Source of the DNA: Streptomyces antnestii
GTDB lineage: Bacteria > Actinomycetota > Actinomycetes > Streptomycetales > Streptomycetaceae
Assembly (NCBI RefSeq): GCF_004005495.1
Contig: NZ_RZYA01000008.1
Coordinates: 124,001 to 188,000 of the forward strand
Length of the DNA stretch: 64,000 nucleotides
Reading direction: 5' to 3'
The translations under genes and the position numbers were made by a program. The notes below the pieces were generated by a model. The model did not search any database. It was not told the origin of the DNA and saw only the letters and a program-made list of their open reading frames with translations. Below are positions 1 to 8,739 of the stretch, in pieces (position 1 is the first letter of the stretch; each line of letters starts with the position of its first letter).

Positions 1-945
1 GGCAAGCTCACCAACGCGCTGTGGGACACCGTCTGGCGGCCCGCCAACGCCCTGTCCGCCTGTACCCCCGAGCAGCGCGAGCGCTACCTCGTCCCCGACA
101 TCCTCGGGCAGCGCCGCGACGCCGTCGCCATCACCGAGGCCGACGCCGGCTCCGACCCGCAGGGCATCACCACCACCGCCACCCCGACCGCCGGCGGCTA
201 CCGCATCGACGGCGAGAAGTGGTTCGTCACGGTCGGCGATGTCGCCGACTTCTTCCTCGTCCTCGCCCTGGCCGGCGAAGAGAAGGCACCCACCCTCTTC
301 CTCGTCGACAAGGACCTGCCGGGCATCCGCGTCAAGCGCGTCCCGCGCTACATGCACACCTTCGTCTACGAGCACCCCGAGTACATCTTCGAGGGCGTCG
401 AGGTCGGCCGGGACGCGGTCCTCGGCGAGATCGGCGGCGGCTACGACCTGACGCGCAGCTGGTTCACGGAGGAGCGCCTGATGATCGGCGCCCGCACGGT
501 CGGCGCCGCCGAGCGCGCCCTCGCCCTGGCCACCGAGTGGGCCCGCGAGCGGATTCAGGGCGGAGAGGCCCTGATCGAGCGTCAGTTGATTCAGGCCATG
601 CTGGCCGACTCGGCCGTCGACATCGCCGTCAACCGCGCCTTCGTCCACCAGGTGGCCTGGGAGTTCGACCAGGGCGGCGACCGCAAGACCCTGCACGCCA
701 AGGCGGCCATGGCCAAGCTGTCCGCCTCCGAGGCCGCGGGCCGGGTCGTCGACCGGGCCGTGCAGATCTTCGGCGGCCGTGGCTACATGCGCGACTACCC
801 CGTCGAGCGGCTCTACCGCGAACTGCGCGTCGACCGCATCTGGGAGGGCACCTCCGAGATCCAGCGCCTCGTCATCGCCAACGAGATCAGCAAGCGCGGC
901 CTCGGCATGCTCGACTTCCCGACGACCGCAAGCGCCCAGGTGTGA
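1..945 (+). CDS. Acyl-CoA dehydrogenase, 5' end outside window
   Basis: FAD-dependent alpha,beta-dehydrogenation of an acyl-CoA, the first step of a beta-oxidation-type pathway. The reading frame is open from base 1, so the N-terminal helical part is missing. The middle beta domain shows ITEADAGSDPQ and the substrate-flap region IDGEKWFVT; the C-terminal helical domain shows QIFGGRGYMRDYPVERLYR and IWEGTSEIQR, both family signatures. The stop overlaps the next gene (GTGA at 942-945), so it is translationally coupled to an enoyl-CoA hydratase that would act on its product. The acyl substrate cannot be told from the sequence. Confidence 0.93.
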   Translation, partial: GKLTNALWDTVWRPANALSACTPEQRERYLVPDILGQRRDAVAITEADAGSDPQGITTTATPTAGGYRIDGEKWFVTVGDVADFFLVLALAGEEKAPTLFLVDKDLPGIRVKRVPRYMHTFVYEHPEYIFEGVEVGRDAVLGEIGGGYDLTRSWFTEERLMIGARTVGAAERALALATEWARERIQGGEALIERQLIQAMLADSAVDIAVNRAFVHQVAWEFDQGGDRKTLHAKAAMAKLSASEAAGRVVDRAVQIFGGRGYMRDYPVERLYRELRVDRIWEGTSEIQRLVIANEISKRGLGMLDFPTTASAQV

Positions 946-1682
946 GCGCCGGCACCGTCGAGATCCGGCGCAGCGGCAGCACCGCCGTGCTGACGCTGCG
1001 CCGGGAGGCGAAACTCAACGCCCTCTCCACCCACCTGGAACGCGCGCTGCTGCGCGCCCTGGACGACAAGGCCGTCACCACCAGCCGCGCCGTCGTCCTC
1101 ACCGGCGGCGACAAAGTCTTCTCCGCGGGCGCCGACACCGGAGAGCTGCGCGAGATGACCCCCGAGGCCATCACCGCGTACTACCGCGACTCCGGAGCGG
1201 TGTACGAAAAGGTGGCCGCGCTGCCGCAGCCCACCGTCTCCGCCATCGCCGGCTACTGCCTCGGCGGCGGCCTCGAACTCGCCCTCGCCACCGACTTCCG
1301 CGTCGCGGACCCCACCGCGCAGCTCGGACTGCCCGAGGTCGGCATCGGCATCCTGCCCAGCTCCGGCGGCACCTACCGGACGGTCCGCGCCGTCGGCCCG
1401 GCCCGCGCCCGCGAACTCGTCCTGCGCGGACGCCGCTTGACGGCCGCCGAAGCTCACGCGTGGGGCCTGCTCACCGAGGTCAGCGAGCAGGGCGCGCACC
1501 TCGGCCACGCCCTGCGGCTCGCCGAGGAACTGGCCGCACTCCCCCCGCTCGCGGTCGCCGTCACCAAGCGCGTCATCGACGTCGCGGCGGATTCACCCCG
1601 CGAGTCCTCCCTGCTCCTTGAACAGCTCGCGTACGCGTCCCTCAACCAGGCAACCCACCCACCCACCGAGGACCCGACATGA
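942..1682 (+). CDS. Enoyl-CoA hydratase/isomerase family protein
   Basis: Crotonase-fold enzyme of 246 residues, the usual length, likely hydrating the enoyl-CoA made by the preceding dehydrogenase. The GTG at 942 overlaps the upstream stop and gives the expected N-terminus (SAGTVEIRRSGSTAVLTL). Visible signatures are the first oxyanion-hole loop FSAGADTGEL, the second one AGYCLGGGLELALATD, and the catalytic-region segment LPEVGIGILPSSGGT. Its stop overlaps the ATG of the NCS1 permease (ATGA), so it is the second gene of one operon. Within the crotonase superfamily, hydratase versus isomerase cannot be settled here. Confidence 0.92.
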   Translation: MSAGTVEIRRSGSTAVLTLRREAKLNALSTHLERALLRALDDKAVTTSRAVVLTGGDKVFSAGADTGELREMTPEAITAYYRDSGAVYEKVAALPQPTVSAIAGYCLGGGLELALATDFRVADPTAQLGLPEVGIGILPSSGGTYRTVRAVGPARARELVLRGRRLTAAEAHAWGLLTEVSEQGAHLGHALRLAEELAALPPLAVAVTKRVIDVAADSPRESSLLLEQLAYASLNQATHPPTEDPT

Positions 1683-3169
1683 CCGTCACCTCGAACTCGC
1701 CCCAGGCGGCGGCTGTGCCCGCCGCCGGGGGCCGCCCGGTCATCGAGACCCGCTCCATCGACTACGTCCCCCTCGCCGAGCGCCACGGCAAGGTGTGGCA
1801 TCTCTTCCCTGTGTGGTTCGCCGGCGACGCCCACCTGGCCACCGTCGCCACCGGCGCCATCGGTGTCGCGCTCGGCGGCAATCTGATCTGGACGGCGATC
1901 GCCGTCGTCCTCGGCTCCGCCTTCGGCTCGTTCTTCATGGCCTTCCACTCCACCCAGGGCCCGCAGCTGGGGCTCCCGCAAATGGTGCAGTCCCGCCCGC
2001 AGTTCGGGTTCGTCGGCGCCCTGCTGGTGTGGATCACCGCGCTGGTGACGTACATCGGCTACACCGCGTTCAACCAGATCCTGGTGGGCCGCACACTGGA
2101 GCATCTGGCCCAGGTGCCCAACTCGGCGAGCTACATCGGCTACGCGGTGGTGGGCATCGTGCTGGCGGTGGTCGGCTACGACTTCATCCACCGGGCGTCA
2201 CGCTGGCTGACGTATCTCATGTTCGTGGCACTGGTGGTGTTCTCCGTGGGCATCATCGCGGTGAACCCGTTCAGCCCGGCCCAGCTCGACCTGGGCTCGT
2301 TCGCCCTCGCGCCCTTCCTGGTCCAGTTCTTCACCGCGGCGGTCTACCAGCTGTCCTGGTCGATCTACGTCTCCGACTACTCCCGCTACCTGCCGCCGAC
2401 GGTGGGCGTGCGCTCCTCGTTCTGGTGGACGTATCTGGGTGCGACCATCGGCGGTGCGTGGATGATGCTGGTGGGCACCGTGGCGGCCGGGCTGTTTCCG
2501 AAGCTGGCCCTCGTCGAGTCGGTCATCTCCGCGGGTGACGAGGTCTTCCACGGGTTCGGCATGGCGCTGCTGCTGGTCTCGGTGGTGCCGTTGATCACCA
2601 TCGGCACGCTCAACTTCTACGGCGGCAGCCTGACCCTGCTGTCCAGCATGGACTCGGTCCGGCAGATCCGGCCCACGGTGGCCAAACGCGTGGCCACGCT
2701 GGTCGTCATAGGCACGCTGTCCACCGCGATCGCCTTCAGCTCGGACGAGACGTTCCTCCATGAGTTCGAGCACTTCCTGGTCGTGCTCGGCTATCTCTTC
2801 ACCCCGTGGACGGCGATCAACCTGGTCGACTTCTATGTGGTGCGCAAGGGCCACTACTCGATCCGGGAGATCTTCAACCCGCGGGGCATCTACGGACGGT
2901 GGAGCTGGCGCGGTCTGGTCTCGTACGGCGTCGGGTTCGCCTCGATGATGCCGTTCGCGATCGTGGGCGACAGCATGGGGCCGGTGGCGCGGTGGATGGG
3001 CGGCCTGGACATCACCATGATCGTCGGCCTGGTCGTCTCGGCCGGCCTGTATCTGCTGGTCTGCCGGTCCCTTGATCTGCCGGCCGAGCGGGCCGTGGTC
3101 GACACCGCCGACGACGGCCTGGACCCGGACGTCCCGGCCGGTACGTCCCTCACGGCGCACGCCGGGTGA
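1679..3169 (+). CDS. NCS1-family permease (purine/cytosine/hydantoin type)
   Basis: Integral membrane protein of 496 residues with about twelve hydrophobic segments, of the nucleobase:cation symporter-1 family, which imports purines, pyrimidines, hydantoins or related compounds with H+ or Na+. The N-terminal signature region includes FMAFHSTQGPQLGLPQMVQS and QFGFVG; WSIYVSDYSRYLP and the C-terminal FTPWTAINLVDFYVVRKG are also family hallmarks. It sits between acyl-CoA genes and a CocE-type hydrolase with ATGA/GTGA overlaps on both sides, which suggests that the imported substrate feeds this operon. It closely resembles the second NCS1 permease at 11176-12627. Confidence 0.92.
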   Translation: MTVTSNSPQAAAVPAAGGRPVIETRSIDYVPLAERHGKVWHLFPVWFAGDAHLATVATGAIGVALGGNLIWTAIAVVLGSAFGSFFMAFHSTQGPQLGLPQMVQSRPQFGFVGALLVWITALVTYIGYTAFNQILVGRTLEHLAQVPNSASYIGYAVVGIVLAVVGYDFIHRASRWLTYLMFVALVVFSVGIIAVNPFSPAQLDLGSFALAPFLVQFFTAAVYQLSWSIYVSDYSRYLPPTVGVRSSFWWTYLGATIGGAWMMLVGTVAAGLFPKLALVESVISAGDEVFHGFGMALLLVSVVPLITIGTLNFYGGSLTLLSSMDSVRQIRPTVAKRVATLVVIGTLSTAIAFSSDETFLHEFEHFLVVLGYLFTPWTAINLVDFYVVRKGHYSIREIFNPRGIYGRWSWRGLVSYGVGFASMMPFAIVGDSMGPVARWMGGLDITMIVGLVVSAGLYLLVCRSLDLPAERAVVDTADDGLDPDVPAGTSLTAHAG

Positions 3170-4869
3170 GCACGGCCGTCCCCGTGCCCTTCGGTACGCC
3201 GGTCCCGCAGGCGGAGCCCTTTTGGGTGCCCCTGCGGGACGGCGTCCGGCTGCACACCGAGGTCTACCTGCCGCCGTCACCCATGAGGCTTCCGGCTGTG
3301 CTGATCCGGACGCCGTACGACAAGACGCACCCGGACACTCTGCTGCCGGACATCGCCGCCAGACTCAGCGAGGCCGGACTGGCGGTGGTGACGCAGGACG
3401 TCCGCGGCAAGATCCGCTCCGAGGGCGTGCCGGCACCTTTCACCTCCGAGGTCGGTGACGCCTGGGACACACTCGAGTGGATCATCGCGCAGCGCTGGTC
3501 GAACGGCACGGTGGGCTGCTGGGGCAACTCCTACTACGGCTACACCGCCTGGGCCGCGGTCGCCGCGGGCCACCCGGCCGTCAGAGCGCTCGTCTCACGC
3601 CTGACCACCACGGACATCAGGGGTGAACTGCTCCACAGCAACGGGGTGTTCAGGCTGGGGCCCATGGTGGAGTGGCTGACCTCCACCTGGGCCGGCCGCG
3701 CCAATGTGGTGCCCGGCCCGGACTGGTCCCGGCGGCCGTTCGCCCAGTTGCTCGACGGGCTTCACACCATGCCCTGGGTGCTGCCACCGGCCGAGTGGGC
3801 CACTGCGCCGCCGGGCGACCGACGCTGGCAGCAGCTGGCGTTCGGCGGCCGGGCCGCGGGGCACGGACGGGTGCCCACCCTGCACTGGACGGGCTGGTAC
3901 GACCTGTTCCGGAGCGGCCAGCTGCGCGACTGGCGGCGGGCCCGACAGGTGGCACGCACACCGCAGTATCTGGTCGCGACCGCCACCGACCACCAGGACG
4001 ATGTGCTCACCGCGAGCGGACGCAGCCCGGACCACCTCACCGATCCGGCCGCCCGTGAGGCCATGCTGGACCGTTCGCTCGGCCCGGTGATCGACTTCTT
4101 GCTGCGGTACCTCGGAAAGGGCGTACCCCGGTCGCCCTCGCCGGCCGTCCGTTGGGAGAGCACGGGAGCCGGGGTGCGATCGGCCCCGTGCTGGCCGCCG
4201 CCCGGCGCGGCCACGGTACGACTCCACCTCGCCGACGCCCCCGCCGCGGCGGCAGGCCCGGAGGGCGGAGCACTGTCGCCGCACCCCAGCCGCACGCCGG
4301 GCCGGGCGAACTGGGAACACGACCCCGAGAACCTCGTACCGACCACCGACCTCAACTGGTGGCGTCCCCTGCTCGCGCTGCCCGACGAGCGAAGCATCGA
4401 GCGGCGGCCCGACGTGCTGACCTTCACCGGCTCCGCCCGGCGGCACCCGCTGCAACTCGCCGGCCCCGCCCGCCTGGTGCTGCCGGCCACCTCCACCGCG
4501 GCCGTGAGCCACCTCGTCGTCAAGCTCTGCGATGTGGCACCTGACGGCACCAGCAGACGCATCCTCGAGGCGCCGTACCGGATGTCCGGCGGTATCGAGG
4601 CGTGGCACCGGGCACACATCGAACTCGGTGACACCGGACACCGGCTCGACCCGGGACACCGGCTCCGGATCCAGGTGGCATCCAGCTGCTTCCCGCTGTA
4701 CCTCCCGCACACCGGCGGAACCGAAGACCCGTGGCGGGCACGCCGCGCCGTCGGCAGCACCCAGCGGCTGATGGTCGGCGGGCAGGACGGCGCGTACCTG
4801 GAACTCACCGTGCTGCCCGCCACACATACACCCCCAACCGCCGAGACCGACGGTGTCGGCCACCAGTGA
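3166..4869 (+). CDS. CocE/NonD-family alpha/beta hydrolase (X-Pro peptidase S15-like)
   Basis: Hydrolase of 567 residues, close to cocaine esterase and glutaryl-7-ACA acylase in length. The GTG start overlaps the permease stop. The N-terminal alpha/beta-hydrolase domain carries the nucleophile elbow G-N-S-Y-Y-G (Ser about residue 122) and the oxyanion Tyr in RTPYDKTHPD (about 51). A central helical cap follows, then a C-terminal jelly-roll from about residue 340 (GRANWEHDP, HRLRIQVASSCFP), the S15 C-terminal domain. The expected GPWSH catalytic-His motif is replaced by a less standard TATDHQDD, whose His may serve. Such enzymes cleave esters or amides of bulky acyl groups; the substrate is unknown. 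Confidence 0.85.
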   Translation: MSTAVPVPFGTPVPQAEPFWVPLRDGVRLHTEVYLPPSPMRLPAVLIRTPYDKTHPDTLLPDIAARLSEAGLAVVTQDVRGKIRSEGVPAPFTSEVGDAWDTLEWIIAQRWSNGTVGCWGNSYYGYTAWAAVAAGHPAVRALVSRLTTTDIRGELLHSNGVFRLGPMVEWLTSTWAGRANVVPGPDWSRRPFAQLLDGLHTMPWVLPPAEWATAPPGDRRWQQLAFGGRAAGHGRVPTLHWTGWYDLFRSGQLRDWRRARQVARTPQYLVATATDHQDDVLTASGRSPDHLTDPAAREAMLDRSLGPVIDFLLRYLGKGVPRSPSPAVRWESTGAGVRSAPCWPPPGAATVRLHLADAPAAAAGPEGGALSPHPSRTPGRANWEHDPENLVPTTDLNWWRPLLALPDERSIERRPDVLTFTGSARRHPLQLAGPARLVLPATSTAAVSHLVVKLCDVAPDGTSRRILEAPYRMSGGIEAWHRAHIELGDTGHRLDPGHRLRIQVASSCFPLYLPHTGGTEDPWRARRAVGSTQRLMVGGQDGAYLELTVLPATHTPPTAETDGVGHQ

Positions 4870-4885
4870 AAGGACCGGTGACCGC

Positions 4886-5752
4886 ATGGACACCATCTGC
4901 CGGATAGGCGTCGTGGGCGCCGGACACATGGGCTCGGGGATCGCGGAGGTCTGTGCAAGGGCCGGGCTTGACGTCCTCGTCGGCGAGACCGGACCGGATG
5001 CGCTCGCTGCTGGGCGGCGGCGCATCGAGCAGTCACTGGCACGTGGCGTACGCAGCGGAAAGCTGTCGGACGCGGACCGCGAGGAAGCGCAGGCCCGGGT
5101 GCGCCTCACCACCGACCTCGGTGAGTTCTCCGACCGGGACCTGGTCGTCGAAGCCGTCGCGGAGACGGAGCGGCTCAAGGTCGACATCTTCGCCACCCTG
5201 GACAAGGTCGTCGAACGCAGGGACGCCATCCTCGCGTCCAACACCTCATCGATACCGATCACGAAGCTCGCCATGGCCACCACCCGGCCCGAACAGGTCG
5301 TCGGTATCCACTTCTTCAACCCGGTCCCGGTGCTTCCCCTGGTCGAACTCGTGCCCTCGCTGCTCACCGGCGAACGGACCCGGCAGCGCGCGGAGGGCTT
5401 TGTCACCGGCGTACTGGGAAAGCAGGTCATCCGCTCGACGGACCGCGCCGGCTTTGTGGTGAACGCGCTGCTCATCCCCTATCTGCTGTCCGCCGTCCGC
5501 ATGCTGGAATCCGGCTTCGCCTCCGCCGCGGACATCGACCAGGGCATGGTGCTCGGCTGCGCACACCCGATGGGCCCGCTGGCGCTCGCCGACCTGATCG
5601 GACTCGACACCACGCACGCGATCGCCGAGTCGATGTACGCCGAGTTCAAGGAGCCGCTGTACTCTCCGCCCCCGCTGCTACTGCGCATGGTCGAGGCCGG
5701 CCTGCTCGGCAAGAAGACCGGCCGCGGCTTCCACGACTACGCGGGCACTTGA
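4886..5752 (+). CDS. 3-hydroxybutyryl/3-hydroxyacyl-CoA dehydrogenase
   Basis: NAD(P)-dependent oxidation of 3-hydroxyacyl-CoA, completing the oxidation steps begun by the first two genes of the operon. I chose the ATG at 4886 because it has an AAAGGA ribosome site just upstream and gives the standard start DTICRIGVVGAGHMGSGIAE with the Rossmann GxGxxG at residues 11-16; a GTG at 4853 inside the previous gene is also in frame. Further signatures are SNTSSIPIT, VVGIHFFNPVPVLPLVE (catalytic His) and the C-terminal domain ending LGKKTGRGFHDY. Its 288 residues match the single-function family. Confidence 0.93.
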   Translation: MDTICRIGVVGAGHMGSGIAEVCARAGLDVLVGETGPDALAAGRRRIEQSLARGVRSGKLSDADREEAQARVRLTTDLGEFSDRDLVVEAVAETERLKVDIFATLDKVVERRDAILASNTSSIPITKLAMATTRPEQVVGIHFFNPVPVLPLVELVPSLLTGERTRQRAEGFVTGVLGKQVIRSTDRAGFVVNALLIPYLLSAVRMLESGFASAADIDQGMVLGCAHPMGPLALADLIGLDTTHAIAESMYAEFKEPLYSPPPLLLRMVEAGLLGKKTGRGFHDYAGT

Positions 5753-5904
5753 GAAGCAGACAGCCGCTCGTCCCGTCATGCCCACCGGCCCCGACGTCAT
5801 CCCGACCGTTCGGCCGATGATCACTGTCCGTCAGAAGCTGCTGGTGGCCTGCGACATGGCGCATGACGTACGTTTCGGCGTGATCAACATTTCAGGAGCA
5901 AGCC

Positions 5905-6402
5905 ATGTCTCTCTTCATCCCAGACTTCGACGAGACCGTCGTCGTACGCGCTGCTGACGCCGAACTGACAGGGGCGGGTGGCCCGGTGACCAACCAGCTG
6001 CTCGTCGACAGCCCCGCCACGGGCGGTGCGCTCTCCAGCATGCGTGTCACCCTCGGCAAGGGCGCGAACGGCGCCCGCCCGCACCACCACGGCAAGTCCG
6101 CCGAGATGTTCTACGTCCTCGATGGCACCGCCCAGTTGCTGTCCGGCGATCAAGTGGTCACCGCGGAGCGCGGAGACGTGGTCGTCGTACCGCCCGGCAC
6201 ACAGCATGCCTTTGCCGCCGCGCCAGGCGAGATCGCGGACATGCTCGTCATCATCACGCCCGGAGTGGAGCGCTTCGAATACTTCCGCCACCTCGAACGC
6301 ATCCGCTACGGCAAGGTGCCGCCGGAGAGCCTTCTCGAAGTCCAGGAACTGTACGACTCCTACTTCGGGACCAGCGCGGTCTGGGACGCCGCACGCGGAT
6401 AA
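5905..6402 (+). CDS. Cupin-domain protein
   Basis: Single-domain cupin of 165 residues. Motif 1 is seen as ARPHHHGKSAEMFYVLDG, with three His and a Glu as likely metal ligands; motif 2 is the PPGTQHAF region. The C-terminal YFRHLERIRYGK suggests a quercetinase/mannose-6-phosphate-isomerase-like small cupin. The ATG has a good AGGAG ribosome site (TTTCAGGAGCAAGCC). It lies 152 bases after the acyl-CoA operon on the same strand, so it may have its own promoter. Enzyme versus ligand-binding role cannot be decided. Confidence 0.8.
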   Translation: MSLFIPDFDETVVVRAADAELTGAGGPVTNQLLVDSPATGGALSSMRVTLGKGANGARPHHHGKSAEMFYVLDGTAQLLSGDQVVTAERGDVVVVPPGTQHAFAAAPGEIADMLVIITPGVERFEYFRHLERIRYGKVPPESLLEVQELYDSYFGTSAVWDAARG

Positions 6403-6477
6403 CCCGGAGAGTACGGATCAACGTGCCGAGTGCTGCCGCGATGTCCGCGGGGCGCGGTCGGCGGCGCGTCGCCGGGC

Positions 6478-6591
6478 ACGTTCACCACCCGCTTCACCGA
6501 GCTGGTCGGCATGCCGGTGTGCGTGGCGAAGCGAGTCTCAAGACCGGTCAGGAATGGAGAAGCCCTGGCCACCGCGCGGCCCCTAACGTGA
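6478..6591 (+). pseudogene. AraC-family regulator remnant (C-terminal end)
   Basis: In the frame ending at the TGA of 6589-6591, the translation TFTTRFTELVGMPVCVAKRV and then a tail with RPVRNGEAL is the second helix-turn-helix end and C-terminus of AraC/XylS regulators that commonly precede VOC genes in streptomycetes. The usual PSxYR-type residues and everything upstream are missing; 5' of about 6470 no homology can be seen. The TGA overlaps the ATG of the VOC gene, which indicates that the regulator and VOC genes once formed a coupled pair and that most of the regulator was deleted. Confidence 0.7.
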
Positions 6592-7256
6592 TGGCCATGG
6601 CAACCACCGCTTCCACCGCAGCCCACACGTCCCTCGCGTCCGTCACCCTCGAGGTGGCCGACCTCGAGGCCGCCCGCCGCTTCTACACCGCCTTCGGCGT
6701 GGACACGTACATACGCCTGCGGGCGTCCGAGGCGCACTCCACCGGATTCCGCGGCTTCACCCTGGCGCTCACGGTGTCCGGGCCGGCCACCGTCGACAGC
6801 TTCGTCGGCGCCGCCGTGGACGCCGGCGCCACGGTGCTGAAGCCCGCCGCGAAGTCGCTGTGGGGCTACGGCGGCGTCGTCCAGGCCCCGGACGGGACGA
6901 TCTGGAAGATCGCGACCTCGGCGAAGAAGGACACCGGCCCCGCCACCCGCGAGATCGACGAGGTCGTCCTGCTGCTCGGCGTCGAGGACGTGAAGGCCAC
7001 CAAGCAGTTCTACGTCGGCCGGGGCCTGAGCGTGGCCAGGAGCTTCGGCGGCAAGTACGCCGAGTTCACCGCCGACGAGTCAAGCCCCGTCAAGCTGGCC
7101 CTGTACAAGCGCAGCGGCCTGGCCAAGGACCTCGGCGTCCCTGCCGACGGCACCGGCTCGCACCGCATCGTCCTCGGTAGCACCGCCGACACCTTCGCCG
7201 ACCCGGACGGATTCGCCTGGGAGGCCGCCGCGTCGCTCGCCCCCACGCCGTCCTGA
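6591..7256 (+). CDS. VOC (glyoxalase/bleomycin-resistance) family protein, two half-domains
   Basis: Protein of 221 residues with two tandem VOC half-domains: residues about 14-105 (SVTLEVADLEAARRFYTAFG through APDGTIWKIATS) and about 125-218 (EVVLLLGVEDVKATKQFYVG through DPDGFAWEAA). VOC folds act as small-molecule lyases, dioxygenases or drug-binding proteins; few metal ligands are visible, so a binding role is possible. The ATG at 6591 overlaps the stop of the AraC remnant; ATG at 6597 is an alternative. No strong ribosome site precedes it, fitting a gene formerly read by translational coupling. Confidence 0.78.
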   Translation: MAMATTASTAAHTSLASVTLEVADLEAARRFYTAFGVDTYIRLRASEAHSTGFRGFTLALTVSGPATVDSFVGAAVDAGATVLKPAAKSLWGYGGVVQAPDGTIWKIATSAKKDTGPATREIDEVVLLLGVEDVKATKQFYVGRGLSVARSFGGKYAEFTADESSPVKLALYKRSGLAKDLGVPADGTGSHRIVLGSTADTFADPDGFAWEAAASLAPTPS

Positions 7257-7301
7257 CTCCCGGCCCCCGCCCGCCTGCCCCTGTACGAAAGGAAAACTGC
7301 C

Positions 7302-7787
7302 ATGCCGTCCACGAAGTCGCCCGCCGAGGACTCCGGCACGACCACCGAGAAGTACAACGGATTCACCGCCGACGAGCGGGCCGCGATGAAGGAGCACGCA
7401 CGCGAGGAGAAGAAGGCGGCGGCGCGGCGCAGTTCGTCCCGGGCGGAGAAGGAGGCGGCGGCGGAGCGGGACGTGCTCGCGAAGATCGCCGAGATGCCGG
7501 AGGCGGACCGCGTCCTCGCCGAGCGGATCCACGCCATCATCAAGACCGCCGCTCCGGACCTCGCGCCCAAGCTCTGGTACGGGATGCCCGCGTACGCCAG
7601 AGACGGCAAGGTCGTCTGCCACTTCCAGAGCGCGGAGAAGTTCAAGTCGAGGTATGCCACGCTCGGCTTCAGCGACGAGGCGGCACTCGACGACGGCGCC
7701 ATGTGGCCGACCACCTACGCCGTGAGGGAGCTGACCGCGGCCGACGAAGAGCGCATCAGCGCGCTTGTCAGGAAGGCAGTGGGCTGA
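7302..7787 (+). CDS. DUF1801-family protein (YdhG/Fra-like fold)
   Basis: Small protein of 161 residues. The first 70 residues are charged and Ala/Glu/Lys-rich (EEKKAAARRSSSRAEKEAAA), probably a helix or linker. The rest is the DUF1801 fold: LAERIHAIIKTAAPDLAPKLWYGMPAYARDG, VVCHFQ and GFSDEAALDDGAMWPTTYAV. The fold is shared with frataxin-like and YdhG proteins, but no biochemical role is established. A GAAAGGA ribosome site precedes the ATG. It follows the VOC gene by 45 bases and may be cotranscribed. Confidence 0.78.
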   Translation: MPSTKSPAEDSGTTTEKYNGFTADERAAMKEHAREEKKAAARRSSSRAEKEAAAERDVLAKIAEMPEADRVLAERIHAIIKTAAPDLAPKLWYGMPAYARDGKVVCHFQSAEKFKSRYATLGFSDEAALDDGAMWPTTYAVRELTAADEERISALVRKAVG

Positions 7788-7862
7788 GGCCGGCCAGGGC
7801 AGAACCGGTGGGCAACGCGACCGCGCCGTGGAAGATGGAGAACCGGCGCCTCACTACCTGCG

Positions 7863-8519
7863 TCAGCCCCTCATGTCGTGGCGGCTGATGACCACGGTGA
7901 CGGGTCCTTCGTCCGGATCGGCCTCGATCAACCGCACGATGACGATGCTCTTCTCGTCAGGGCTCCGGACGCAGAAAGGACGTTCGTCGGCCAGGTCGTC
8001 GAGCGGGAGCGTGGTCACCGGTTCGGTCTCGATGCCCCGTAGGCAGTCGGCGGGGCTCAGCACGTATCCGGCGGCGACAAAGGCATCGCTGTCCTTCGGA
8101 AAGACGAACTCGCCCTCGGTCACCGCCAGATACCAGTCGGCGGATTCGGCCGGGACGGCCTTCCCGGCCGCGAGATCGAATTCGTAGTCGGAGTCGCGGG
8201 CGGTGAGTTCGGCATACGAGGAGTCTCCCGCCGCGGCCTTGCGGTGGTCCAGGAAGTAGTAGGCCGTGCCGGCGAAGGCCACGAGCAGCGCGGCCGCGAG
8301 CACCGTCACGACCCGTCGGCGGACTCGGGGCCACCTCCGAAGGGGAGCACTCCCCCGGCCACGTACGCAGCGAGCACGCCGAGGGCGAAGACATCGGTCG
8401 CCGGGGTCACCGTCTGCCCCATCGCCTGTTCCGGTGCCATGTAGGCGGCGGTGCCGATGCGCAGCCCGGTGCCGGTCAGACCGATGGCGTCGGCCGCGCG
8501 GGCGATGCCGGAGCGCTCA
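7863..8519 (-). pseudogene. Decayed Ser/Thr protein kinase (internal deletion)
   Basis: On the minus strand, 8519-8326 reads SGIARAADAIG, RIGTAAYMAPEQAMGQ and DVFALGVLAAYVAGG, the activation loop, APE motif and D-x-F-A-L-G helix of a Hanks-type kinase. The N-lobe, the catalytic loop and the DFG aspartate are gone. At about 8325 the frame shifts into a 148-residue open stretch (8309-7863) that starts RRRVVTVLAAALLVAFAGTA, a single transmembrane segment, followed by a soluble domain with no recognised family. This is the layout of a membrane-anchored kinase with its sensor domain, with the C-lobe deleted between. The C-terminal part could still be expressed as a small membrane protein from the ATG at 8309. 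Confidence 0.72.
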
Positions 8520-8658
8520 CGACGGCTGGCTCGGTCGCCGCGCGAAGCGTCGAAGCGTCGAAGCGCCGAGCGGCGTGATCACCAGCGGTGCGCTACCCAC
8601 CCGCCCACAAGCCCGTCACCCGCTTCCGCCATCCACTTCGGGCACCCACCCCTTCTTT

Positions 8659-8674
8659 GACTGAATTTTCAGTT
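8659..8674 (+). promoter_or_regulatory. Palindromic operator 1 (agmatine-deiminase-1 promoter)
   Basis: GACTGAATTTTCAGTT matches 14 of 16 positions of the consensus GACTGAAATTTCAGTC derived from five copies in this window. Read with the gene, the flanking TTGACT forms a good -35 hexamer, so a bound repressor would block RNA polymerase. The gene start is 66 bases downstream. The likely ligand is one or both TetR proteins encoded at 22-23.5 kb. Confidence 0.75.
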
Positions 8675-8739
8675 TGTGCCAGAGTCGAAGCAGCGATCGG
8701 ATCCGTCCACGCCGACCCTCACGATCAACGGAGCTCACC

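Noticed and set aside
3595..5475. Minus-strand open frame of about 600 codons opposite the CocE and dehydrogenase genes
   Set aside because: It is an antisense shadow caused by GC-rich third positions. It has no family motif, and the plus-strand genes carry clear catalytic motifs.
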